Assembly: GCA_001599815.1 (NCBI GenBank)
Contig: BCIA01000004.1
Span: 4,552,082 to 4,616,081, forward strand
Direction: 5' to 3'
Origin: Furcasterigmium furcatum
Lineage: Eukaryota; Ascomycota; Sordariomycetes; Glomerellales; Plectosphaerellaceae
DNA length: 64,000 nucleotides
Positions 34,821 through 43,973 of the stretch are shown here, in pieces. The translations under genes and the position numbers were made by a program. Position 1 is the stretch's first letter; every line of letters begins with the position of its first letter. A model generated the notes under the pieces. It did no database searches. It was not told the origin of the DNA and saw only the letters and a program-made list of their open reading frames with translations.

Positions 34821-35527
34821 TTAACGTTTCTTGCACTGAACGTGTACCGCCGCTGTGGCTTGCGCCTTCATTCTCACTTCAGGTGTGATGGGCTTCTCCT
34901 TGACTACCTCGCTAATTACCTGCCCAGGCAGCAAGAACATCCACAGATCACCCCTTGAGATAGAAAGTCTAGATAACCTAAGCTTTGTGGGTGGGTGCGT
35001 TTGCTTCCTTCAGTCACCGCTCGGGCAAAACAGCATTTTTGCACATATTTGGCCAGGGATTCGAGCTTATCCGGGTCGTTCATAGTGAACTCTACGTATG
35101 AAATTGTGAATTGGATACCGTCCAGGCTTGTGTCCCCGAGGTTTGCCCCGTACGGAGGAGAGGCGAGTCATCAATGATATTCATGTTGAGGTCTGGTCGT
35201 GGCACCACTTGTCGCAAGGACGACGACGACCGTGTAAGTGGTGTGTCGTCCATGGCCAGAGACCCGTCAATTACTAAGTAGAATTTATTGCCGATGCCCG
35301 GCCCCTCCGGATTAGGTAGTCGAGCTCGCAAAGGCCCGTCCCTCCGTGCCGAACTCCAAGAGCCAATGGCAAAATCGGACTTGAGCACGCGGTCTCGGTT
35401 CGCCCAGAAAGCTTGATTGATTGGCACCCGAATTCGATGAAATCCGCCTCGTCTCAGCCGCACCAGCGACGGTACGAGACACGTGAGGCAGAATTAACAC
35501 GTCCATCGTCTGCCGAGGTGGTGTCAT
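34821..35527 (-). pseudogene. Frame-disrupted protein-coding gene, family unknown
   Basis: The minus strand holds successive protein-like segments in different frames: 35493 to about 35150 (VPINQAFWANRDRVLKSDFA, NKFYLVIDGSLAMDD, PDLNMNIIDDSP); about 35145-35000 (DGIQFTISYVEFTMNDPDKL, ESLAKYVQKC); and about 34990-34821 (SRGDLWMFLLPGQVISEVVK, EKPITPEVRMKAQATAAVH, then CKKR and TAA). One extra base at each of two short runs (the four-base run at 35146-35149, and the GGG runs at 34989-34995) would make these one frame. No splice pair with matching phase and good consensus bridges either break. A possible start is the ATG at 35527, 30 nt after a TATATA, but its frame also differs. It is either a decaying gene or a gene with sequence errors. 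Confidence 0.55.
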
Positions 35528-35556
35528 GAACTCCTCAAGTAGACAAGTAGGTACCA

Positions 35557-35562
35557 TATATA
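35557..35562 (-). promoter_or_regulatory. TATATA element upstream of the disrupted gene
   Basis: The plus strand reads ccatatataacg. It lies 30 nt before the candidate ATG at 35527 and about 95 nt from the divergent LITAF gene start. Confidence 0.3.
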
Positions 35563-35655
35563 ACGAGAAGAGCGACGTCCTGGGCCAGCATCTATCCTTA
35601 GGGATATACCGTCAAGATCTTGCGCCTCGTGAGCATACACGTCATATCGCCAGCC

Positions 35656-36851
35656 ATGAACTCCTCCAACCCTCAGACGGTGTCACCTGGCCCAAACCAC
35701 ACCGTAACGGCTCATTGCCCGGCCTGCAAGCATCGCGGAAGCGCAATCCTCCTGTCCAGCTCGGACTCTTCGGGCATGGGGTAAGCTCTCACCCGGTCAC
35801 GGCCCTGCCCTATCTTGCTTGCCCTTGACGCTAAGAGGAATATAGCATCTTCGTGATGCTGCTCCTCTGCGTCTCATGCGCGTGCTGCCTTCTCGCCGAT
35901 GTGAAAGACAACAGTCTCATCCACTACTGCGAGCGCTGCGGCTTGCGCCTCGTGACCGAGGCCAACAAAGGATCCAAGGTCCAGTATGACAGCAGCAATC
36001 TCGTTTCCTTGCCTCCCGGCTCCGAGAAATCCGCCTTCGAGCGTTCGGCACCCGGCGCAAGGATCGCATCCAGCCCTCTTGGACCCCCGCCACCCATGGA
36101 CAGGGCTTCCATAGTCAACATCAACGCGCGGTACCGCAATCTACGGCCCTTTCAGGTCCTGAACATCGAATTGGCGCGGTTCAAGTTGCCCTGCAAAGTC
36201 ACCAGCAGGTCGGATTCGTTTGCCGTCTCGTACACCATTGACTCGCCCGGTATCCCTCATGTTGCCGATGGCGAGAAGATCGACCCGCAGTTCCTCCAGA
36301 AGTCCTGCTCATGGAGATTCTCCGGTCGATCTTCCCTCCAGGCACCTCATTTCCGGGTGAACCGCCTGAAACCCGGCACAGTGAAGCAGGAGATCGCTAA
36401 ACTCTCCATCTTCGGCATGTCCAACTGGAACGCAGAAATCCACGTCGTGGATCGCAATAAGCAGGTCGCGGATACCGGGTTTGCGAAACTGAACAAACAG
36501 CTACAGTATGTAACGCGGCATATGTACGCTGAAGGAGAAGAATCCTGGAGGACGGCCGGTCCTGGCATTCTGTGGCTCAGCTCGCAAGGTCTGCTGCTTT
36601 GGAGCATGCGCTACGTCGCAGATGCCGAGGAGGCCAAGGGCCAGATGTTGTGCTTGCTCGACGCATATGACCGGCTCGTCGTCGCGCTGCAGAAGATGAA
36701 GAAGCCGGAAGGAGGGGGCAAGATGTTCGAGATGCGGGTATATGCCGAAGTCTCTGAAGATTTCATGGGCGAGATTCTGGCTAGTTTCACGGCGGTTCGA
36801 GTCCAGACCGAGAGGATTCTGCAGGAGCACATGTTCGATCCTACCGACTGA
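35656..36851 (+). CDS. LITAF-domain protein fused to a large unknown C-terminal domain
   Basis: Exons are 35656-35780 and 35846-36851, giving 376 residues. The N-terminal roughly 80 residues form a LITAF-type zinc domain: TAHCPACKHRGSAI, a hydrophobic membrane-inserting stretch (IFVMLLLCVSCACCLLADV), then IHYCERCG. The two Cys pairs (CPAC and CERC) would bind one zinc with the helix dipping into the cytosolic leaflet of late endosome or lysosome membranes, as in animal LITAF/SIMPLE. The intron falls inside this domain. The remaining 300 residues (VNINARYRNLRPFQVLNIEL onward, with FGMSNWNAEIHVVDRN) resemble no family I can name and have no second membrane segment. Fungal LITAF proteins are usually short, so the fusion is unusual. 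Confidence 0.82.
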
Positions 36852-37376
36852 GCGGCGATACTTGCATCGCGAGCATTCCGTCGGACCATTCAGTTTACTT
36901 TAGTAGTAGCGAGTTCTGGGATTTCCACAAGGAGGCGTCAAGGGGACCAGCCACACAGGCAAGTGACGCGGCAAGCTTGAAATTAGTACTCTCAACTCTT
37001 TTTGGCAGTGCACGGTTCGAGGGATGAAGATGATATCAGAAGGAGGAGACCGACGCCCGAAGACAGATACTGTCGGTGCGACAGGGGTGAACGAATCCAA
37101 AGCGGCCTGACGAGGTCAAATTGCAGTAGATGAAGAACATCGCCTTCTGATAATATAGAAGTAAGAGAAATTCTGCACCTCTGACAACAAGTTCGTGATC
37201 AAGAGTGTAGGTCCCCAGTCGTGGTCCCACCTCGTCACCAGCCACACGTGATGTTATCGATAACAGCTTGTGGCTTGGCGGTCGCTTTTTCGAGAGCTCG
37301 GCATCTTCTTGGAGCAGACGACCACAACCTTCCTACAGCTCGAACAATACTCCGCCGATCGGCCAGCTCCTTCACC
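36852..37376. other. Intergenic region upstream of cwc27
   Basis: About 525 bp with no gene recognised. An in-frame ATG at 37251 would extend cwc27 by 42 residues but lies outside the conserved protein. Confidence 0.5.
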
Positions 37377-39029
37377 ATGTCGGCAATCTACAACCTTGAG
37401 CCGGCTCCCACGGCGTCGGCGGTGATATCCACAACCCAAGGCGACCTCAGCATCGAGCTCTTCGCCAAGCAGACGCCCTTGACCTGCCGCAACTTCCTCC
37501 AGCTCGCCCTCGACGGCTACTACGACAACACAATCTTCCACCGCCTCGTGCCCGGATTCATCCTCCAGGGCGGCGACCCCACCGGCACGGGAAATGGCGG
37601 CGAGTCCATCTTCGACGGCGGCGCATTCAGCGACGAGCTGGACCCATGGCCCATGGACCAGCGCCACGGCGCAAACGCAGGGCCGACGGGCGTCGGCTTC
37701 CGCGACGAATTCCACTCGCGCCTCAAGTTCAACCGCCGTGGGCTTCTGGGCATGGCGAACGAGAGCAAGCCCGATACAAACGGAAGCCAGTTCTTCTTCA
37801 CCCTCGACAAGACGGAGGAGCTGACGAGCAAGAACACGCTCTTCGGCAGGATCGTGGGCGACACCATCTACAACCTGGCGAAGATGGGCGAGGCGGAGCT
37901 GGAGGCCGGGGGCGAGAGGCCGACCTACCCGGTCAAGATCACGGGCATTGAGATCCTCGTGAACCCCTTCGAGGACATGAAGAAGAGGGACCGGGTCGCC
38001 CCCCAGACCAGGGCGAAGATGTCGATCCCCGAGCGGAAGAAGAAGAGAAAGGGCGGCAAGCAGCTGCTTAGCTTTGGCGATGAGGAGGGCGACGGAGACG
38101 TCGTGGCTCCCCTGCCGAAGAAAGCCAAGTTCGACTCGAGAATCGCCGTGGACCTGGACGAGGAGGAGGCCCCGAAGAAAGAAAAGAAGGACAAGAAGTC
38201 CAAGTCAAAGCCAGAGCCTCAGCAGCGAAGACCGTCACCACCCCCTGAAGAGCCAAGGAATTCCTCACCACCACCAAAGAAAACAATTCCTCCAAAGGCG
38301 GCAGCACCCATCAAACTCGAAGACTCCTCTCCAGAGCCAGATGTCCCCACGCGGAAATCCGCCCTGGACAAGACCAACGCCGAAATAGCCGCCCTCAAAG
38401 CCTCCATGCGGCGAACCGTAGACGCTGCCCCTGTCGAGAAACCCAAGAAGAAATCCGCCCTCGAGACCATGATCCCCGAAACCTCCATCCGCGGCCGCAA
38501 ACGCCGACCAGGCGCCAATCCCAACGCCAACCCCTCCAAAGAAGATCTCTCCGCCCTCAACCTCCTCAAAGCCTTCCAGTCGCGCCTCGACCACGCCCGG
38601 CCAGAAAAAGAACCGGCACCGGCACCGGCACCGCGGGACGCCCCGGCAACCGACGACGCAGAGGCCCCGGCCGCAAAGGCCCCGACGGCGCCCGACGAGG
38701 AGGCTGCGTTGTGCGACCTGCACTTCATCGCCGGGTGCGAGAGCTGCCAGGCGTGGGATAAACGCGGGGACGACGACAGCGACGATGACGGGTGGATGGG
38801 CGCCGCGCTGAGCTTCAAGGTCGATAAGTTCGGCAAGGACCTGACGTTCCGAAAGCAGGCGGAGGATGACCTCGTGGTCATCGACCCGCTGAGCAAAGGG
38901 CGCACGATCCAGGAGAAGCGCAAGGCGGAGAGGGAGGCGCGGTCTGGGAACACGGGCCGCGAGTGGGATCAGGCTAGGAACGCGAAAATGGCGAAGGCGT
39001 CGGCGCTCGCGGGGCGGGGCGCGAAGTGA
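37377..39029 (+). CDS. cwc27: Spliceosomal cyclophilin-type peptidyl-prolyl isomerase Cwc27
   Basis: This single exon encodes 550 residues. The cyclophilin fold covers about residues 8-200: FHRLVPGFILQGGDPTGTG carries the catalytic-type Arg, and MANESKPDTNGSQFFFTLDK and LFGRIVGDTIYNL follow. The position equivalent to Trp121 of cyclophilin A is in EELTSKNTLFG, an acidic residue as in CWC27 orthologues, which have little or no isomerase activity. The family insert after GGESIFDGGAFSDEL is present. The C-terminal half is Lys/Glu/Pro-rich and disordered with basic nuclear-type patches, ending in a conserved segment containing GREWDQARNAKMAKASALAG. Cwc27 joins the activated spliceosome. The start follows a good context (tcaccATGt). 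Confidence 0.94.
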   Translation: MSAIYNLEPAPTASAVISTTQGDLSIELFAKQTPLTCRNFLQLALDGYYDNTIFHRLVPGFILQGGDPTGTGNGGESIFDGGAFSDELDPWPMDQRHGANAGPTGVGFRDEFHSRLKFNRRGLLGMANESKPDTNGSQFFFTLDKTEELTSKNTLFGRIVGDTIYNLAKMGEAELEAGGERPTYPVKITGIEILVNPFEDMKKRDRVAPQTRAKMSIPERKKKRKGGKQLLSFGDEEGDGDVVAPLPKKAKFDSRIAVDLDEEEAPKKEKKDKKSKSKPEPQQRRPSPPPEEPRNSSPPPKKTIPPKAAAPIKLEDSSPEPDVPTRKSALDKTNAEIAALKASMRRTVDAAPVEKPKKKSALETMIPETSIRGRKRRPGANPNANPSKEDLSALNLLKAFQSRLDHARPEKEPAPAPAPRDAPATDDAEAPAAKAPTAPDEEAALCDLHFIAGCESCQAWDKRGDDDSDDDGWMGAALSFKVDKFGKDLTFRKQAEDDLVVIDPLSKGRTIQEKRKAEREARSGNTGREWDQARNAKMAKASALAGRGAK

Positions 39030-39717
39030 CCGCGCGGTTCGTGAGGCGTGACGGATGTAGATACTTAGTTGGACCATGTGGAAATGATACCCCTGATATT
39101 TAGTGACATGAACGCACCCGCTCAAGTCTACCTGGAAGCGCACATCACCGAGCGGCATCACCGAATCAACACATCATCTGAACATCAGCAACCAACTTGC
39201 ATAAGCCTATCTTGCCCCTATGAAAGTATGGGACAGTTGCACAGCAAAACGCTCGCTGCTTTTCCAGCAGTCCCGTCGCTTGGACTAGGTACCATCATCA
39301 GACGGACCTCTTCAACGTCCGCCAGGGTCCGCAACGGGGACCATGATCACATCCGTCTTCTCTGAACCCCAGCAAACAATGCAGATACTTCCCTGTATCT
39401 TCCACCTTCGCAAGCAAGCAACACAAGAACGCCCCGTCCCCCTTTTCCTGTCTCATGCGATACCCCTGCGTCGAACCCAATGAAAACGATGAATGAAGTC
39501 TAAGGAGACTCTCCGACTCTTGCTTCAGAGAACGAGAATATCATTTTCGCTGTGGGAACAAAAACCTCCTTGCGTCCGCCATGGACATGGTCTGGGCAGG
39601 CGCGGGCTGGGGAGGATTACCCGTCGCCCGAGTCTGGTTCGCCGGCGTGCGCACCCCTCCGGTGTTCAGCCGGCTCACCGACGAACTCGGATGTGGCTCA
39701 GCATGGCGAGACGGCTT
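39030..39717. other. Convergent spacer between cwc27 and the heat shock factor gene
   Basis: These are the 3' flanks of both genes. No coding sequence was recognised. Confidence 0.5.
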
Positions 39718-42067
39718 CTAGTCGTTCACGCGCCGGCGCTTCGTGTCGCGGGGGTTAGACTCACGGTCGCCCAGGTCCTCACGCTGTATCTCCTCGGTGC
39801 CGCTGGGAGACGGGGTGTTGACGCCGCCGACCGGGTTGGACACGCCGAGACCCGTCAGGTGAGCAGTATCGGTGTCAGGAGCAATGCCAAAGTCATACTC
39901 GTCGCCATGAAGGTTACCGCCAAAGTCGGCCGCGCCGTTGTTGGCAAAGGCGTCAGTGTTGACCCAGGAGTCCATGTCGAAGAGGCCGGGGGAGGGGGAG
40001 CTGAAGAAGTTGGGCGCGAGCTCGACGCCGTCGATGTCAGGGATGCGACCAGAGGGGCTCAGGGGACCGATGATGTTCTGCAAGTTTTGGATCTTCCTAT
40101 CGGTATCCTGGGATATGCGATGCAGGGACTCGAGGTCAGTGTTGTTGCCTTCAAAGTCGATGTGGCTGAAAGGCCCAGCTTGTGAGTGAGAGCCCAGGGC
40201 GGGCGAGAGCGAGAGGTCCGGCTGAGTCGTGTGGGTGGAAGGCTGGGCTCTGGAGGGCATGGCTGGAGTCGGAGGCTTGGACGCTGCAGTAGGGACGGTG
40301 CTTGAGCCTGGAGCCGCGGAGTGGGCCATCATGTTGCTGAGCATCTGGCGCTGGTCGTTGGTCATGGTCGTAGGCGTATTAGCGACGACCTCGGGGAGAT
40401 CCAAGCCGGTGTTGTTGTTGGCGTTTGTGTCCTGAATAATCTTCATCATGCTCTCATGAGGGTTGGACTTGAGCTCCTGAGCCAGGTATTCAGGGGAGGG
40501 GTTGTCCGGCGAGTCGAAGAGCTCCTCGACGGTACCAGACGGATGATTCAGAGTGCCAGCGTTGTTGCTGCCGTTGAAGGGGCGAGGGGTGGCGTTGGTC
40601 GAGGGGGTCGATGCAACGGTGCTGGCACGGCCAGTGCTGGGGCCAGGGATAGGAGGCAGCAGACCACGAGCTCTCTTAGGTTGGCTCATGGGGGTGCCGC
40701 CCGATTGGTTCTGAAAGATGTCGCCCAAATCGACGACACTTCCCCCTTGGTGCATCGGGTTGTTGCCGCCGACGCCGGGGATGATGTTCGCCAGGATGTC
40801 GTTGACGTTCTGCGATCCGTTCGGGTCCTCCAACGTCTTCCTGAATACGTTGGCGAGGAAGTTGAGGATCGCATTGATCGAGGCCTGGTGACGGTCATGC
40901 TGCTCCTGAAAGACGGCTGCGCGGGCATACAACTCCTTGTTTTCGCGCGACATACGCTCAATCGCAGACATGGTGGATTTTTGCTGCTCCCTGATCCTGC
41001 CGAGCTCATCGCGAATAACACTCACGAGCTTCGGGTGGACGGGCATGTCACCTGAGGAGGGCAGGGCGCGGGATGGGTAGGGCGCATTGGCAATGCGCTC
41101 AGGCATCACGGGCTCTTCGGCAGGGCCCTCATCCTCGCTCTCTGCGTCGCCATCGGCAGGCTTGGCTGTTGCCTTCTTCTTGCCGCCGCCCTTGGGCTTG
41201 TTGATGAGCCAGAGCAGGTTGGGATGGCCACGGCGGAAGTACGGGTTAGAGTATTCGCTTGGACTCTTGTTCTTACGCTCGCTAGCACGCATCGAGTTAT
41301 CTGAGAGGCCGACGCGCTTGTGGAAGCCGTACATGTTGAGCTGACGGACGAACGAAGCATAGTTGTTGTGCTTGAAGAGCTCCGGGATCAGCGTCTTTGC
41401 AAACTCATCCTCGTCGAGAACGATGAACGAGTCGCCCTTGTCAGACCAACGGATGAGCTCGACGTTCTTCTCCTCGTCGAGGAAGCTGTGGGAAATGAGG
41501 TCAGCCCGGCCAACTTGAGTCTCACCACCACAAATCGCGTCTTGCTTACCTGCTAAGCTTCTGAACGAAGGGGGGAATCTGCTTGCGCTTGCTCTGTGCC
41601 TCCTGCTTGGCTTTGGTGGCAGCCTCTTCGAGAGCCTCGATGCTCTGCTCCTCGGTCATGTTTGCGCCGTTTGCCTGCTGTGATGATTGGAGAAGGGCTG
41701 AGGAGGAATCGTTTCCCACAAAGGACCAGGCGTCATTTGAGGGATCAAAAGTTGCACGCGGGGCCGTGGGGACAAGTGCCCTATTCATCTGTCGCCGTGC
41801 AAGAGCATTGTTTGGCGTTGCGGCTGGTGCCTGCCCGTACGGCTGCTGTTGCGGCTGCTGCGGCTGTGCGGGCATGATGCCATATGAGTTCACGGCCTGC
41901 GAGCCCCCGGAGACGAAACCACCCGGGTCTGCTGGGTCATGCCACCTCATCAGGTCGTTGGAGGGGCTATCATACCGGTGTTGTTGCGCGGGAGCCATGG
42001 GTACTGAGGGGGCCGTTCCCGGCGCAGGGCGTTTTCTGGGATTCGACGTCATGGACTGCTGGTACAT
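39718..42067 (-). CDS. hsf1: Heat shock transcription factor (HSF1)
   Basis: Exons are 42067-41550 and 41485-39718, giving 761 residues. The DNA-binding domain spans about 165-272 and is interrupted by the intron exactly in KLSSFLDEE: IPPFVQKLS, then KNVELIRWSDKGDSFIVLDE, KHNNYASFVRQLNMYGFHKR (the recognition helix) and NPYFRRGHPNLLWLI. The flexible basic linker (GGGKKKATAKP) is followed by a coiled-coil trimerisation region (about 330-390, VIRDELGRIREQQKSTMSAI). The C-terminal activation region is acidic and Asn/Ser-rich with FDMDSWVNTDAF. The N-terminus has a Gln/Pro stretch. It is the nuclear regulator of chaperone genes. The start MYQQSMTSNPRKR is first in frame; the second Met is equally possible. 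Confidence 0.95.
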
Positions 42068-42399
42068 GGGAGAGTGTAGTTGAAGGTCAGGGGGGACCTA
42101 ATGACAAGGGCCGACGTGCGAGGCAATCTTTCTCGGCGGGAGATCAGCCGTGCCACTGGCTACAGCCTTACAGCCCCGATCGAAGATGCGCAGCCGGACC
42201 GCGAGTTTGTCTGGCAGACTGGTGGGGACCAGCAACGATGCCTCGGCGACGACGGGGGGACTCCGTGGGGATGCCAAAGGCCGTCGGGCGCTCCGTGGTG
42301 GGCGAGGCTCGGGATGTCGCGCGCGCGGGGAGGATGGCGGAGTGCTCGGGACGTCTAGATGGGTGATGGAGGATGGCGATGATCCGTCGAGCCGGCACC

Positions 42400-42407
42400 T
42401 TCGCGAA
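42400..42407. promoter_or_regulatory. TTCnnGAA heat-shock-element half pair
   Basis: ttcgcgaa gives two inverted GAA units with the spacing of a heat shock element, about 330 bp before the hsf1 start codon. A third unit is missing, so this is a weak site on its own. A second GAAnnTTC lies at 42654-42661. Confidence 0.35.
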
Positions 42408-42987
42408 GAGCGGCGTCCCTGATATATGCTACGGCCCTCCGTCTCTTTCTGTTACCCACCGATCGCTACGTCTGTCTCTCCAACGCCTCTCGCGCGAGTT
42501 GACTCAGCCGGGGACAGGCCACGACCAGGTCTCTCTACGCCGAAAGGCCGTGTCTAAAGCCGCGCCGGTGGCCACAATGCGTTCTTTCTACAATCGGTCA
42601 AAGGACGGGACGCGCTGCCTAGCGTGGGAGTCTGGCGCAGGCGCAGAGATGAAGAAGATTCGGGAGCGGGACGACCAGGCGCTCGGATCAGATGTCTTTG
42701 GGGGTGGTCGCGCAGGGAGAATGGATGAGGTCGGATGGTTTTGCAGATTTTGGCCGACTTGTTCGCAACTCCGCCGCAAGGCAATTGTTTCGCTCTGCAG
42801 CCTGGGTCGTACTTGGGGTCGTCCTTAGTACTACGCGCTTTGCGGTCGGACAACGGGCTATCAAAGGGGAGGCAGGACGGTTCGGTCGGGGGGTTCGGGC
42901 CGTGGGCTGCTTAGATGTTGAAAGAAAGGGCGCTGTGACGTGGCATAATCGGTGTCGTGGGTGATCTGCTGGGAAGGGGGCTCACCC

Positions 42988-43012
42988 GTCGTGGTGGTCG
43001 TGGTGGTGGTGC
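42988..43012 (+). repeat. GGT/CGT-rich simple repeat
   Basis: An imperfect run of gtcgtggtggtcgtggtggtggtg in noncoding DNA. Confidence 0.75.
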
Positions 43013-43973
43013 GGATTGGGATTTTGCTACTGCGGCAGGATCCAAGAAACACAATATTAACCTTGACCACCGCCGCAGGGGTGGGCCGCTGTCACCGTCA
43101 CTTTGCTTGCTTTTTGGGGGGTGCTCGAGAGCCCTCGACTGCCGGGGATGACATGACACGATAAGCATTTTGGGGGGACGCGACCCCGCATTGATACGTC
43201 TCTATCCCGCGGACCAGGCCCGGTATAAGGGTTGGCATATGGCTATATGCATCCAGACTGTTTCCGGGTGGAGTGCTGGCTTGGCATGGGCGGACCGGGG
43301 AGCCATCTCCGCCCACTGATGTAGTGGATAAGTTACCCATTAGATAGGAGGGTAAGGGTATGTACGTCCCTAGGCACGGAGGGTCGGCTGTACATATCAA
43401 TCACATAGAAGGTAACGAAAGAATAGCGCTCAGGTAATGTAGGTACGCATTCTCAACAGAGGTAACTAAGATAGGGAGCCTGGCCAGTCGATCTCTCTGG
43501 ACCGCCCAGCTGTTCCCGTCACAACGCATCTCGCCCGCCAACTCGCCTCACAATGACGTTCACTCTGTCAACCAGAGTCACGCCTCATTCCGTCCCTGAA
43601 CGCCGCATTCTTCGATCCCTATCATACAGTGACCCTCAATCGAGGCATTACAACCTTGTCTTGTGGATTTGCCGTGGGGGCTGAAGACACCCTCGAGAGC
43701 CCGAAAGCATTCCGGAAAAGGAAAAGGAAAAATAGAAAAGGATCATGGTGCCTGCGAGGCACGGAGCCGCGAGGCCATAAAACGACTCTGAACGCAGTGG
43801 GTATCAACGTAAGCCAGCCAATCTGAGAACCGTCAAGAGTCTCAATGAGCCGCGGAAATGAGGCGGGAAACCCTCCGATGATGATGACGACGATGAAAAG
43901 CCCGCGTCTGTCTTACCCTCCGAAGGGTGGATGGTAGACCGCGAGCGCAAACACAATGGCGCACGCAAAGTGC

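Larger units (their letters stand above)
42068..43973. other. 1.9-kb upstream region of the heat shock factor gene
   Basis: This holds the long hsf1 leader and promoter and the 3' flank of the duplicated-domain gene. It contains a TTCGCGAA palindrome and a GGT-rich simple repeat. No convincing gene was seen. Confidence 0.5.

Noticed and set aside
36794..36804. Perfect tRNA B-box GGTTCGAGTCC
   Set aside because: It lies inside the coding sequence of the LITAF gene and no cloverleaf or A-box can be folded around it.
37251..37376. Upstream in-frame ATG extending cwc27 by 42 residues
   Set aside because: The extension is not part of the cyclophilin family and the conserved protein starts at MSAIYNLEP in a good context.
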